Assembly (NCBI RefSeq): GCF_000498755.1
Contig: NZ_AXUS01000013.1
Coordinates: 1-64,000 of the forward strand
DNA length: 64,000 nucleotides
Direction: 5' to 3'
Source: Clostridioides mangenotii TR
GTDB lineage: Bacteria; Bacillota; Clostridia; Peptostreptococcales; Peptostreptococcaceae
Shown here: positions 49,934-57,599 of the stretch, piece after piece
Numbering within the stretch: the stretch's first letter is position 1
Layout of the letters: the number at the start of each line of letters is the position of its first letter
Notes under the pieces: model-generated
What the model saw: the letters and a program-made list of their open reading frames with translations, nothing else
The model's database searches: none
Told to the model about the DNA's origin: nothing
Position numbers and translations under genes: made by a program

Positions 49934-50296
49934 ATGATTAAATTATACGGATATTCAAAATGTTCAACAGTTAGAAAAGCTAAAAATTGGCTTGATGAAA
50001 ACAATATAGCTTACGAAGATATAGATATGGTTAAAGTTCCACTTTCAAGAGAAGAGATGGAAAATATTTATATAACTAGTGCTTTAGAAATAAAAAAATT
50101 CTTTAATACAAGTGGAATGAAGTATAGAGAATTAGGTCTAAAAGATGTAGTAAAGACAGAGCAAGCAGATAAGCTTTTAGATATTCTTGTAAGTGATGGA
50201 ATGCTAATTAAAAGACCAATGCTATTTGATGGTAAGAAAGTACTTCTTGGTTTTAAAGAAGAGGCATGGAAAGAAGCGTTGTTGTCTCAAGACTAA
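49934..50296 (+). CDS. ArsC/Spx-family thioredoxin-fold protein
   Basis: A 120-residue ArsC-like protein (YffB/Spx superfamily). The N-terminus is MIKLYGYSKCSTVRKAKNWL, with a single Cys10 in the usual C-x2-[CT] position; the partner Cys is Val. RPMLFDGKKVLLGFKEEAW is the C-terminal block. It is too divergent to call arsenate reductase or Spx. AAGGAGGAAATTTAA, inside the end of the ATPase gene, precedes ATG, so it is translationally coupled to the transporter, and its expression follows the T-box. Confidence 0.85.
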   Translation: MIKLYGYSKCSTVRKAKNWLDENNIAYEDIDMVKVPLSREEMENIYITSALEIKKFFNTSGMKYRELGLKDVVKTEQADKLLDILVSDGMLIKRPMLFDGKKVLLGFKEEAWKEALLSQD

Positions 50297-50356
50297 TTGA
50301 TTGAATGCATTGGAGCATGAAGTGAATAAACAATAAATAGGTAAAAAAAGAAGATA

Positions 50357-50404
50357 GAAAAGTGATTATATTCAAAATTAGATTGGATATAATCACTTTT
50401 TTTA
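50357..50404 (+). terminator. Terminator of the amino-acid transporter operon
   Basis: AAAAGTGATTATAT (about 50358-50371) pairs with ATATAATCACTTTT (50387-50400), then TTTT. Confidence 0.88.
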
Positions 50405-50463
50405 TTGACTTTTTATATTTGCGCTGTTATTATGTGTATATAAAGTATATATACAGTATACAC
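50405..50463 (+). promoter_or_regulatory. Promoter and self-repression operator of the GntR/ABC operon
   Basis: TTGACT (50405-50410), a 17-base spacer and TATTAT (50428-50433). Directly after the -10 lie the inverted arms GTGTATA (50434-50440) and TATACAC (50457-50463), over the likely start site. This matches the style of YtrA-family operators; repression by the regulator encoded at 50488 is inferred. Confidence 0.7.
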
Positions 50464-50487
50464 AGTTGAATTAGGAGAGGTGAAAAT

Positions 50488-50862
50488 TTGAATATTAATA
50501 TAAGTAATTCATCATCAGTTCCGTTGTATGAGCAGATTCAAAGTCAGATAAAGTCTGAAATAATCTCTCTGAATATAAAGCCTGGTGACGTATTACCATC
50601 TATAAGATCGCTAGCAAAAGAATTGAAAGTAAGCATAATAACTACAAAAAGGGCTTATGAAGAACTTGAGAAAGAGGGGTTTATCCAAATCGTTGCCGGC
50701 AAGGGAACTTTTGTTGCTAACCAAAATTCAGAAAGACTAAAAGAAATAGCTAAATACGAGATAGAATGCAAACTTGAAGAAATTATTAGGCAGGCAAAAG
50801 CAGTAGATGTGAGCTTTGAAGAATGGATAGAAATTTCAAAGAATTTATTTGAGGAGGTATAA
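50488..50862 (+). CDS. GntR-family regulator, YtrA type
   Basis: A 124-residue repressor. The N-terminal winged helix-turn-helix has VPLYEQIQSQIKSEIISLNIKPGDVLPSIRSLAKELKVS split over residues 12-45, and ends with GKGTFVANQ. Only a short helical dimerisation tail follows, as in the YtrA subfamily. The start is TTG after TAGGAGAGGTGAAAA. Its ligand is usually a cell-wall antibiotic stress, but nothing here shows it. One base separates it from the ABC ATPase gene. Confidence 0.9.
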   Translation: MNINISNSSSVPLYEQIQSQIKSEIISLNIKPGDVLPSIRSLAKELKVSIITTKRAYEELEKEGFIQIVAGKGTFVANQNSERLKEIAKYEIECKLEEIIRQAKAVDVSFEEWIEISKNLFEEV

Positions 50863-50863
50863 C

Positions 50864-51727
50864 ATGGATGCAATAAAAATAAATAATTTGAGCAGAAAAT
50901 TAGGAAAGTTTGAATTAGAAATCAATGATTTAAATATAATGAGTGGATTTATAACTGGTTTTATAGGTCCTAATGGATCTGGGAAAACAACTACAATAAA
51001 ATTAATAATGAATATGATTAAAAAGGACAGCGGATCAGTTAAGATTTTCGGAAAAGAGTTTTTAGAGGACGATATATCAATTAAATCGCAAATTGGATAT
51101 ATATCGGATAAACCAGGTTTTCTAGAGGAATCAAAACTATCCGACCTTAAAAGAAACATATCGAGATTTTATAAAAATTGGGATGAGGGCTTATATAATT
51201 CTTATATAGAAGAATTCGGTATAGATGAAAGCAATAAATATCAATCTTTATCAAAGGGACAACAAAAGAAGTTTGAACTAGCTTTAGTTCTTTCACATCA
51301 TCCAAAGCTTATAATTCTTGATGAACCAACAGCAAATCTAGACCCACTATTTAGGAACAGATTTTTAGAGATACTTCAAGAGAGAATTGATGTTGACGAT
51401 TCAACTGTATTTTTGTCTACACATATCACTTCTGATTTAGACAAAGTGGGAGATTACGTAGTATTTATATATGATGGCAAAATAATTTTATCAGGAGTAA
51501 AAGATGAAATACTAGAAAAACACTGTAAAATTAAAGGCAAAAAAGAACTATTAGTTTCAGAAACTGAAGATTTATTTATATACATTGATGAAAATGAATT
51601 TGGATTTGAGGGTATTGTAGACGACAAAAATAGATCATACGACTTTTTTGGAAATGAAGTAGTTTACGATACTGTAAATTTAGAAGATATATTAAGATTC
51701 TATGTGGAGGCGAGAAGACATGAATAA
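50864..51727 (+). CDS. ABC transporter ATP-binding protein, YtrB-like
   Basis: A 287-residue ATPase with Walker A GPNGSGKTT, signature SLSKGQQKKF, Walker B LIILDEPTANLDP and switch His in STHITSD, followed by a C-terminal extension of about 80 residues as in YtrB/BcrA-like exporters. GAGGAGGTATAAC precedes ATG 50864. It overlaps the permease gene by 8 bases. Its permease is frameshifted, so the transporter may be inactive. Confidence 0.9.
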   Translation: MDAIKINNLSRKLGKFELEINDLNIMSGFITGFIGPNGSGKTTTIKLIMNMIKKDSGSVKIFGKEFLEDDISIKSQIGYISDKPGFLEESKLSDLKRNISRFYKNWDEGLYNSYIEEFGIDESNKYQSLSKGQQKKFELALVLSHHPKLIILDEPTANLDPLFRNRFLEILQERIDVDDSTVFLSTHITSDLDKVGDYVVFIYDGKIILSGVKDEILEKHCKIKGKKELLVSETEDLFIYIDENEFGFEGIVDDKNRSYDFFGNEVVYDTVNLEDILRFYVEARRHE

Positions 51728-52408
51728 TGTTATGAATATTACAAAGCTAAGCTATACTAATCTATGGTCTATGAGAAAAATGTTAGTATCAATTTTAATA
51801 TTTATTCCTATCAGTGCATTAAATCTATTTATACTTAACATGATAATTCCTATAACAGTATATAATTTTACTTACCAGGTTATGGCTTATGAAGATAAAG
51901 ACAGTATAGACACATTAATTTCTTATTTACCAGTCACAAAAAAAGAATACATTTTGTCAAGATATGTATTAGCATTTATAAATTTACTAATTGGTATAAC
52001 ATTTTTTACATTAGGATACATATTTATATTAATGGTAAAAAATACTCTTTTGTCTTTGGCATACAAATTGATATTATGGACTTTGGATTTCAAACAACAT
52101 ATCTTCAACAAGGCGTATTAGGGGTTATAACAGCAATTCTTTCAATTAGTGCTTTGATACCATTTATAATTAAATTTGGGTCAATAAAGGGTAGATATAT
52201 ATCGATGTTTGTAGTAATGATATTTTTATTTGGAGCTATAGCTTTACAGGAAAATATCGACAATGTGATTACACAAACACTAATATCTCTTAACAATATT
52301 AACCTAATATTATTGACTGCACTCATCACTATTGTAGTTCTAACAATATCATATATATTATCAAAAATGATGTATAAAACTAAAGAAGTTTCAAGTGACA
52401 ATAAATAA
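51720..52408 (+). pseudogene. ABC-2-type permease, frameshifted
   Basis: ATG 51720 follows GTGGAGGCGAGAAGAC and opens MNNVMNITKLSYTNLWSMRK, with three or more hydrophobic helices, to a stop at 52121. The rest of the protein continues in another frame from about 52061 (FGIQIDIMDFGFQTTYLQQG) to 52408, with further helices. Together they make one membrane protein of about 225 residues with the usual cytoplasmic YLPVTKKEYILSRY segment of ABC-2 permeases. A one-base gain or loss near 52040-52075 explains the break. Alternatively the sequence has an error. Confidence 0.8.
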
Positions 52409-52414
52409 AAAACG

Positions 52415-52497
52415 ATTTGAGATAAAATAATATATCCGACTACATTACAGCCTTTAGTTCAAGCTGTGGTAGTCGGATATATTATTTTATCTCAAAT
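52415..52497. repeat. Conserved long hairpin, copy 2
   Basis: Arms 52417-52443 and 52469-52495 are perfectly complementary over 27 bases and extend slightly. The core TCCGACTAC and the loop equal copy 1 (30381) in inverted orientation, apart from one base change and one missing base. It sits between convergent genes and can end transcription on both strands. Confidence 0.85.
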
Positions 52498-52535
52498 AGC
52501 TTTTTATTTATTGACACTATATTAAATTATCCACT

Positions 52536-54533
52536 TTATATATTTTTAGCAACTTCATAAGCATCCCACACAGCATACATTATATTACTTACCATATTAG
52601 CATCGCCAATTAAATGAATATCGTCTACATCGTATTTTATTTCGTTGTATAATTTATTTTGAGGAGAATATCCAATTGCAAGCACTATACTATCGGCATC
52701 TATTTCTTCTTCAATACCATTAGAATTTAGAATAAACCCTATATCAGTTTTTTTGCTTATATAGGAGTTGGATCTTACTTCGATTTTCTTGTATTCAATA
52801 AGTTCCAATAGCATGTCTAAATTGGCATGACATAGAGGGGCGTTGAGTTTAAGTATATCGCTCATTTTTTCAACTATAGTTACTTTCTTACCTTGCTCAT
52901 GTAGCCAAAGGGCTGTTTCGCATCCAACAAGTCCTCCACCTACGATTACAACAGAATCTCCTACATTTTTTTTAGAAAGAAGAGCTTCTTCGGCTGTATA
53001 TATATTTTCGGCTTGATCGATATCGATAAGTTTTGGGTCTGAGCCTGTAGCTAAAACTACAGTATCTGCATTATAAGATTTTATATTGTCTTTATTTACT
53101 TCTGTGTTTAATTTAACATCAACTCCTAATTCGTCGAGTTGAAGTTTATACCAACTTACTAGGTTTCTATCGTCTTCTTTAAAATCAGGAACACCGCCAG
53201 GAATAATATTTCCTCCTAGTATATTAGATTTTTCGAGTAGTGTAACTTTGTGACCTCTAATAGCAGAAACCCTTGCAGCTTCCATACCAGCGATTCCTCC
53301 GCCTACGACAAGAACATTCTTTTTATCGAAGGCTTTTGCGATAGAGTATTCATTTTCTCTACCACATGCAGGGTTGACAGCACATGAGAGTCCAGAGTAA
53401 GCGGCAACTCTTCCCATACAACCTTCTTGGCAAGATAGGCATGGACGGACGTGATCGAATTTTCCAGCACTTATTTTGTTCGGTACCTGAGGATCGGCAA
53501 GAAGAGGTCTACCAAGACCGATCATATCAGTTTTACCTGATAATATAGAGGCGCTTGATAGATCTGGATTTTCCATTCTACCGGCAGTAATTATAGGCAC
53601 ATCTACTACTTTTTTAAGTTTTTCATTAAACTCTAAGTACATTCCTTTTTTATGGTACATAGGTGGATGTGACCAATACCATGAGTCGTAGCTTCCAACA
53701 TCACCGTTTAAAGCATCGTATCCAGCGTTGACTAAGATTTTAGCAGCTTCTATACCTTCTTCTATATCGCGCCCTTTTTCAACGAACTTTTCACCTGGAA
53801 GCCCGCCTTTTCTCCAGTCTTTAATAAAACTTTTTATACTGTAGCGAAGTGATACCGGGAAGTCTTCGCCGCATTCTGATTTAATTGCTTTAACTATTTC
53901 ACATGCAAAGCGAAGTCTATTTTCTAAAGAACCGCCGTACTGATCTGTTCTGTTGTTAAAAAAGGATATTGCGAATTGGTCTAGTAAATATCCTTCGTGA
54001 ACAGCATGTATTTCTACACCATCATAACCAGCGTTTTGAGCAACCTTAGCTGCTTCTGCAAATTTATTTATGTAAATATGAATTTCATCAATTGTCAGTT
54101 CTCTACAAGTCACATTATCTAGCCATCTGTGAGGTATTGGGGATGGTGCAACAGCTATATCTCCAACTAAGCTAGGTATAGAAACTCGTCCAAATCCAGC
54201 TGTAAGTTGTAGGAAAACCTTGGCACCGTAGGCATGAATTCTCTCTGTCATAATCTTGCTTGTCTTAACAAAATTTAATGGATTTAGAGTAGCACAAGGC
54301 ATAGACGGCATAACACATTTTTCGATGTCGTTTTCAACATATGTAACACCAGTCATTATAAGCCCTGTTCCACCTTTAGCTCTTTCTACATAGTACTCCA
54401 CACCTTTTTCGTTATAAGTTCCATCTTCATTGCAAAGTCCAGCAGGTCCCATTGGAGCCATAACAAAGCGGTTTTTAATTTCTAACGATCCAATCTTTAT
54501 CGGTTCAAAAAGAATTTTGTGTGTTTCCTTCAT
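52536..54533 (-). CDS. Old yellow enzyme / enoate-reductase family NADH:flavin oxidoreductase
   Basis: A 665-residue flavoenzyme of the 2,4-dienoyl-CoA reductase/enoate reductase/BaiCD type. The TIM barrel (about 1-370) has FEPIKIGSLEIKNRFVMAPM and HAVHEGYLLDQF. Cys in CLSCQEGCMGR and SCAVNPACGRE hold a 4Fe-4S cluster. The C-terminal part has the dinucleotide folds VLVVGGGIAGMEAARV and VVIVGGGLVGCETALWL. It probably reduces an activated C=C bond with NADH; the substrate is unknown. AGGAGGAATTGTTT precedes ATG 54533; a TTG 6 bases earlier is unnecessary. It is monocistronic and divergent from the eut locus. Confidence 0.9.
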   Translation of the reverse strand: MKETHKILFEPIKIGSLEIKNRFVMAPMGPAGLCNEDGTYNEKGVEYYVERAKGGTGLIMTGVTYVENDIEKCVMPSMPCATLNPLNFVKTSKIMTERIHAYGAKVFLQLTAGFGRVSIPSLVGDIAVAPSPIPHRWLDNVTCRELTIDEIHIYINKFAEAAKVAQNAGYDGVEIHAVHEGYLLDQFAISFFNNRTDQYGGSLENRLRFACEIVKAIKSECGEDFPVSLRYSIKSFIKDWRKGGLPGEKFVEKGRDIEEGIEAAKILVNAGYDALNGDVGSYDSWYWSHPPMYHKKGMYLEFNEKLKKVVDVPIITAGRMENPDLSSASILSGKTDMIGLGRPLLADPQVPNKISAGKFDHVRPCLSCQEGCMGRVAAYSGLSCAVNPACGRENEYSIAKAFDKKNVLVVGGGIAGMEAARVSAIRGHKVTLLEKSNILGGNIIPGGVPDFKEDDRNLVSWYKLQLDELGVDVKLNTEVNKDNIKSYNADTVVLATGSDPKLIDIDQAENIYTAEEALLSKKNVGDSVVIVGGGLVGCETALWLHEQGKKVTIVEKMSDILKLNAPLCHANLDMLLELIEYKKIEVRSNSYISKKTDIGFILNSNGIEEEIDADSIVLAIGYSPQNKLYNEIKYDVDDIHLIGDANMVSNIMYAVWDAYEVAKNI

Positions 54534-54692
54534 AAACAATTCCTCCTAGAATATTATAGTAGTAAAGTTGAGTAAAATTAAAATTTTAACAGACTCACTT
54601 AAATTGTATAGAAAATGCAGCATAACTTCAATTAAATATAAAATCAAATAGTAGTTTATAATAAATAAATATAGTACGAAAAAATTATTATA

Positions 54693-54721
54693 TTGACAAT
54701 AATTATCTGAACTAGTATATT
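54693..54721 (+). promoter_or_regulatory. eutG promoter
   Basis: TTGACA (54693-54698), a 17-base spacer and TATATT (54716-54721). Transcription would begin just before the dual-hairpin leader. Confidence 0.8.
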
Positions 54722-54730
54722 TATAGTATC

Positions 54731-54796
54731 AAACACAATGATGTGTTTACGAGAGCAGCGAAGCTCCATAGTATAACTATGGGGCTTTTTTGCATT
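54731..54796 (+). promoter_or_regulatory. EutV (ANTAR) antitermination leader of eutG
   Basis: Hairpin P1 is AAACAC/GTGTTT with loop AATGAT (54731-54748). P2 is GAGC/GCTC with loop AGCGAA (about 54753-54766). P2 overlaps the left arm of a terminator (AGCTCCATAG with CTATGGGGCT, then TTTTTT, about 54761-54792). Both hexaloops have A1 and G4, the EutV rule. Binding of phosphorylated EutV dimer would block the terminator. Confidence 0.9.
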
Positions 54797-54813
54797 TTTA
54801 AGGGAGGTCGCTA

Positions 54814-55944
54814 ATGAAAAATTTTGAATTAAAAACAGAGATAAAATTTGGCCTTGGCTCATTAGAAGCACTGCAAGAGATTCAAGATAAAAGCGTATTG
54901 ATAATAACAGATCCATTTATGGTGGAATCGGGGAATATAAATAAGATAGTTGAAAACTTAAAAGAAGCTACATATGAAATATTTAGCGAAATAGTTCCAG
55001 ATCCACCTATAGAGACTATAGTTAAGGGAGTTGAAGCTTTTAATAAAGTTGACCCGAATGTGATAGTTGCAGTGGGTGGTGGATCTGCTATAGATGCAGC
55101 TAAAGCTATAATGGATTTTTCTAAAAAAATATTAAATAAAACATATGTAGAATTTATAGCTATACCAACTACAAGTGGTACAGGGTCAGAGGTAACATCA
55201 TTTGCAGTTATAACAGATAAGCAAAAAGGGGTGAAATATCCTCTAGTTTCTGATGATTTACTTCCAGATATAGCAATTTTAGATCCAGAACTTGTAAAGA
55301 CAGTGCCTAATTTTATAACTGCAGATACTGGAATGGATGTACTGACACATGCGATAGAGGCTTATGTCTCAATAAATGCAGATGATTTCTCAGATGCTTT
55401 TGCTGAAAAAGCTATAAAACTTGTATTTAAATATTTGAGAAGAGCTTATAATGACGGTGAAGATATAGAAGCAAGAGAAAAAATGCACACAGCTTCTTGT
55501 TTGGCAGGACTTGCATTTAACCACGCTTCACTTGGAATAAACCATTCCATAGCACATGCTCTAGGCGGCAAGTTTAAAATACCACACGGAAGAACAAATG
55601 CGTTATTGCTTCCACATGTTGTAGAGTACAATTCGGATATTAAAAATAATGCTGGCGGAGAGTATTCTATTGCTGCACAGAAATATTACGAAATAGCAAA
55701 GCTTTTAGATTTTAATTCTACTAATATAAGAGTAGGTGTAAAACGTCTAATAAATGAGATTAAATACTTACAAAATGATATGAATATGGTTACAACTTTG
55801 AGAGAATGTGGTATAAAAGAGAAGGATCTATCAGCATTTGAAGATGAAATTGCGGTAGCAGCATTAAATGATACTTGCACTAAGACAAATCCTAAGAATC
55901 CTACACACAAAGAGATAGTAAGTATTATAAAGAATCTTATCTAG
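54814..55944 (+). CDS. eutG: Iron-dependent alcohol dehydrogenase of the eut/pdu type
   Basis: A 376-residue group III alcohol dehydrogenase, which in this setting reduces acetaldehyde (from ethanolamine) to ethanol and recycles NADH. GGGSAIDAAKAIM is the NAD-site glycine motif; IPTTSGTGSEVTSFAVI and HASLGINHSIAHALGGKF with PHGRTNALLLPHVV supply metal His. AAGGGAGGTCGCTA precedes ATG. It has its own promoter and EutV leader. It resembles the PduQ/EutG group; a propanol role cannot be excluded. Confidence 0.9.
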   Translation: MKNFELKTEIKFGLGSLEALQEIQDKSVLIITDPFMVESGNINKIVENLKEATYEIFSEIVPDPPIETIVKGVEAFNKVDPNVIVAVGGGSAIDAAKAIMDFSKKILNKTYVEFIAIPTTSGTGSEVTSFAVITDKQKGVKYPLVSDDLLPDIAILDPELVKTVPNFITADTGMDVLTHAIEAYVSINADDFSDAFAEKAIKLVFKYLRRAYNDGEDIEAREKMHTASCLAGLAFNHASLGINHSIAHALGGKFKIPHGRTNALLLPHVVEYNSDIKNNAGGEYSIAAQKYYEIAKLLDFNSTNIRVGVKRLINEIKYLQNDMNMVTTLRECGIKEKDLSAFEDEIAVAALNDTCTKTNPKNPTHKEIVSIIKNLI

Positions 55945-56007
55945 CAAATAGTGCTAAGTATTGAAAATAATACAAAGGGAAAACCTTTTAATTTTATTCT
56001 AAAAATA

Positions 56008-56036
56008 TTGACAATTATAAACATAATATTTATAAT
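56008..56036 (+). promoter_or_regulatory. eutS operon promoter
   Basis: TTGACA (56008-56013), a 17-base spacer and TATAAT (56031-56036): a perfect consensus promoter, ahead of the second EutV leader. Strong transcription held back by the terminator fits antitermination control. Confidence 0.88.
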
Positions 56037-56054
56037 GATAGTAAGTTAAATAAT

Positions 56055-56145
56055 ATATCACAATGGAGTGATATTAGAGTAGAAAAGCAATGGGGCTTCT
56101 TGAAGACAATGATATTTTGTCTTTGTGGAGCCCCTATTTAATTTT
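56055..56145 (+). promoter_or_regulatory. EutV (ANTAR) antitermination leader of eutS
   Basis: P1 is ATATCAC/GTGATAT with loop AATGGA (56055-56074). P2 is AAGC/GCTT with loop AATGGG (56085-56098). The terminator runs from GGGGCT (56092) to AGCCCC (56135), with an inner AAGACAA/TTGTCTT stem, and ends TATTTAATTTT. P2 and the terminator cannot form together. Confidence 0.93.
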
Positions 56146-56162
56146 AGAAAGCAGGGAAAATT

Positions 56163-56513
56163 TTGAGTGAAGATAATGTACAAAGGGTAATACAAGAATA
56201 TGTTCCTGGTAAACAAGTTACACTTGCTCATATAATAGCAAATCCGAGTGAAGACATATATAAGAAGTTAGGCCTTGTCCTAGATAAAAAAGATGCTTTA
56301 GGGATTTTAACGATAACTCCTAGTGAGGCTTCTATAATAGCTGCAGATGTAGCAACTAAGGCTTCGGGTGTCGCTCTAGGTTTTATAGATAGATTTAGTG
56401 GATCATTAGTTATAAGCGGTGACGTAAGTTCTGTTGAATCGGCTCTAGACGAAGTTTTAATGGTTCTTGGAAATATGTTGAGTTTCTCATCTACTAAGGT
56501 TACAAGGACATAA
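56163..56513 (+). CDS. eutS: Ethanolamine microcompartment shell protein EutS
   Basis: A 116-residue single-BMC-domain hexamer-forming shell protein. [21 protein letters not shown] at the N-terminus is the permuted BMC start of EutS/Pdu[22 protein letters not shown], then [20 protein letters not shown], are the core. The start is TTG at 56163 after GCAGGGAAAAT. It is first in the main eut operon, 2 bases before eutP. Confidence 0.95.
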   Translation: MSEDNVQRVIQEYVPGKQVTLAHIIANPSEDIYKKLGLVLDKKDALGILTITPSEASIIAADVATKASGVALGFIDRFSGSLVISGDVSSVESALDEVLMVLGNMLSFSSTKVTRT

Positions 56514-56515
56514 AT

Positions 56516-56956
56516 ATGAAAAATGTAATCTTTATGGGAAAAACAGGAAGTGGGAAGACTACACTATGCCAAAAGCTAGATGAACTAGAACTTGAATACA
56601 AAAAGACACAATCAATAGAACTATACAATGATGCAATAGATACACCAGGTGAATATATGGAGAATAGGACACTGTATAACGCACTTATGACTACCTCGGT
56701 AGATGCAAAAATAATAGCTTTAGTGTATGATTGTACTCAGGAAGAGAATTATATAGCACCAGGATTTGCAACAATGTTTAATAAAGAAGTAATAGGCATT
56801 ATTACAAAAATCGCCATAGCTACAAAAGCAGAGATAGATTTAGCATTTGAGCAATTAACTATGGCAGGAGCTAGTAAAATCTTTAAAGTAGACACAATAG
56901 AAGATATAGGAATTAAAGAACTTCGTTCTTATTTAAAAATAAAGAATAAAAAATAG
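56516..56956 (+). CDS. eutP: EutP/PduV-like P-loop protein
   Basis: A 146-residue small G-protein-like ATP/GTP-binding protein. Walker A is GKTGSGKTT at residues 7-15, and DAIDTPGEYMENR is the switch region. It is associated with ethanolamine compartments; acetate kinase activity has been reported for EutP of Salmonella. It lies 2 bases after eutS. Confidence 0.93.
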   Translation: MKNVIFMGKTGSGKTTLCQKLDELELEYKKTQSIELYNDAIDTPGEYMENRTLYNALMTTSVDAKIIALVYDCTQEENYIAPGFATMFNKEVIGIITKIAIATKAEIDLAFEQLTMAGASKIFKVDTIEDIGIKELRSYLKIKNKK

Positions 56957-57023
56957 TTTTTTAAATAAGCTAATGCTATGGAATCTAATGTATCTATGTA
57001 CATTCTTAATTGAGGTGGATAAT

Positions 57024-57599
57024 ATGAAAAGAAAAATATTATTAGTCGACGATGACCCGCTTATAAGGGCGGATATTAAAGATATGCTACTTGACAGAGG
57101 ATATAATATAATTGGTGAAGCTTGCGACGGTTTTGAGGCAGTTGAAGAGTGCAAGAAACATAGTCCTGACCTAGTTATACTCGATATAGACATGCCAATA
57201 TTAGATGGAATAAAAGCAGGTAAGATAATCAATAAGGAAAATCTTGCTGGAGGAATACTTTTGTTAACATCTTTTGATGGCGATGAGTATATAGAGAAAG
57301 CTAAAAGCATAGGAGCTTTTGGATATATAGTAAAGCCACCCAATGAGAAGATAATTATACCTACGATAGAGATGTGTTTATCTAAAGTTGAAGAGTTTGA
57401 AAAAATGAAAAAAAATTTAGACGATATAAATTCTAAATTAACAGAAAGAAAGATAATAGAAAAGGCAAAGGGCATACTTATCAAAGAATATAGCATAACA
57501 GAAGAGGATGCGTATTCACGAATTAGAAAGCTTAGTATGGATAAGAGAACTACTATGGTGGAAATCTCAAAAACGATTATAATAGGTTATGATGCTTAA
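57024..57599 (+). CDS. eutV: Ethanolamine response regulator with ANTAR RNA-binding domain
   Basis: A 191-residue regulator. The receiver has VDDDP (Asp9-Asp11), Asp54 in LDIDMP, and Lys in YIVKPP. The C-terminal ANTAR domain (about 128-185) has ERKIIEKAKGILIKEYSITE and AYSRIRKLSMDKRTTMVEIS. Phosphorylated by EutW, it dimerises and binds the dual hairpins at eutG, eutS and eutA, preventing termination. TTGAGGTGGATAAT precedes ATG 57024; the upstream in-frame ATG at 56973 lacks a site. It overlaps eutW by 11 bases. Confidence 0.95.
   Translation: MKRKILLVDDDPLIRADIKDMLLDRGYNIIGEACDGFEAVEECKKHSPDLVILDIDMPILDGIKAGKIINKENLAGGILLLTSFDGDEYIEKAKSIGAFGYIVKPPNEKIIIPTIEMCLSKVEEFEKMKKNLDDINSKLTERKIIEKAKGILIKEYSITEEDAYSRIRKLSMDKRTTMVEISKTIIIGYDA

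Noticed and set aside
49934-50296. Arsenate reductase (ArsC)
   Set aside because: The second active-site Cys is missing and there is no ars operon; kept only as ArsC/Spx superfamily.
54656-54916. 86-residue minus-strand frame
   Set aside because: It would cover the eutG promoter and EutV leader, both well supported, and lacks a start signal.
56933-57496. 187-residue minus-strand open frame opposite eutV
   Set aside because: It mirrors eutV, which has receiver and ANTAR motifs and a ribosome binding site. The antisense frame has no recognisable domain.
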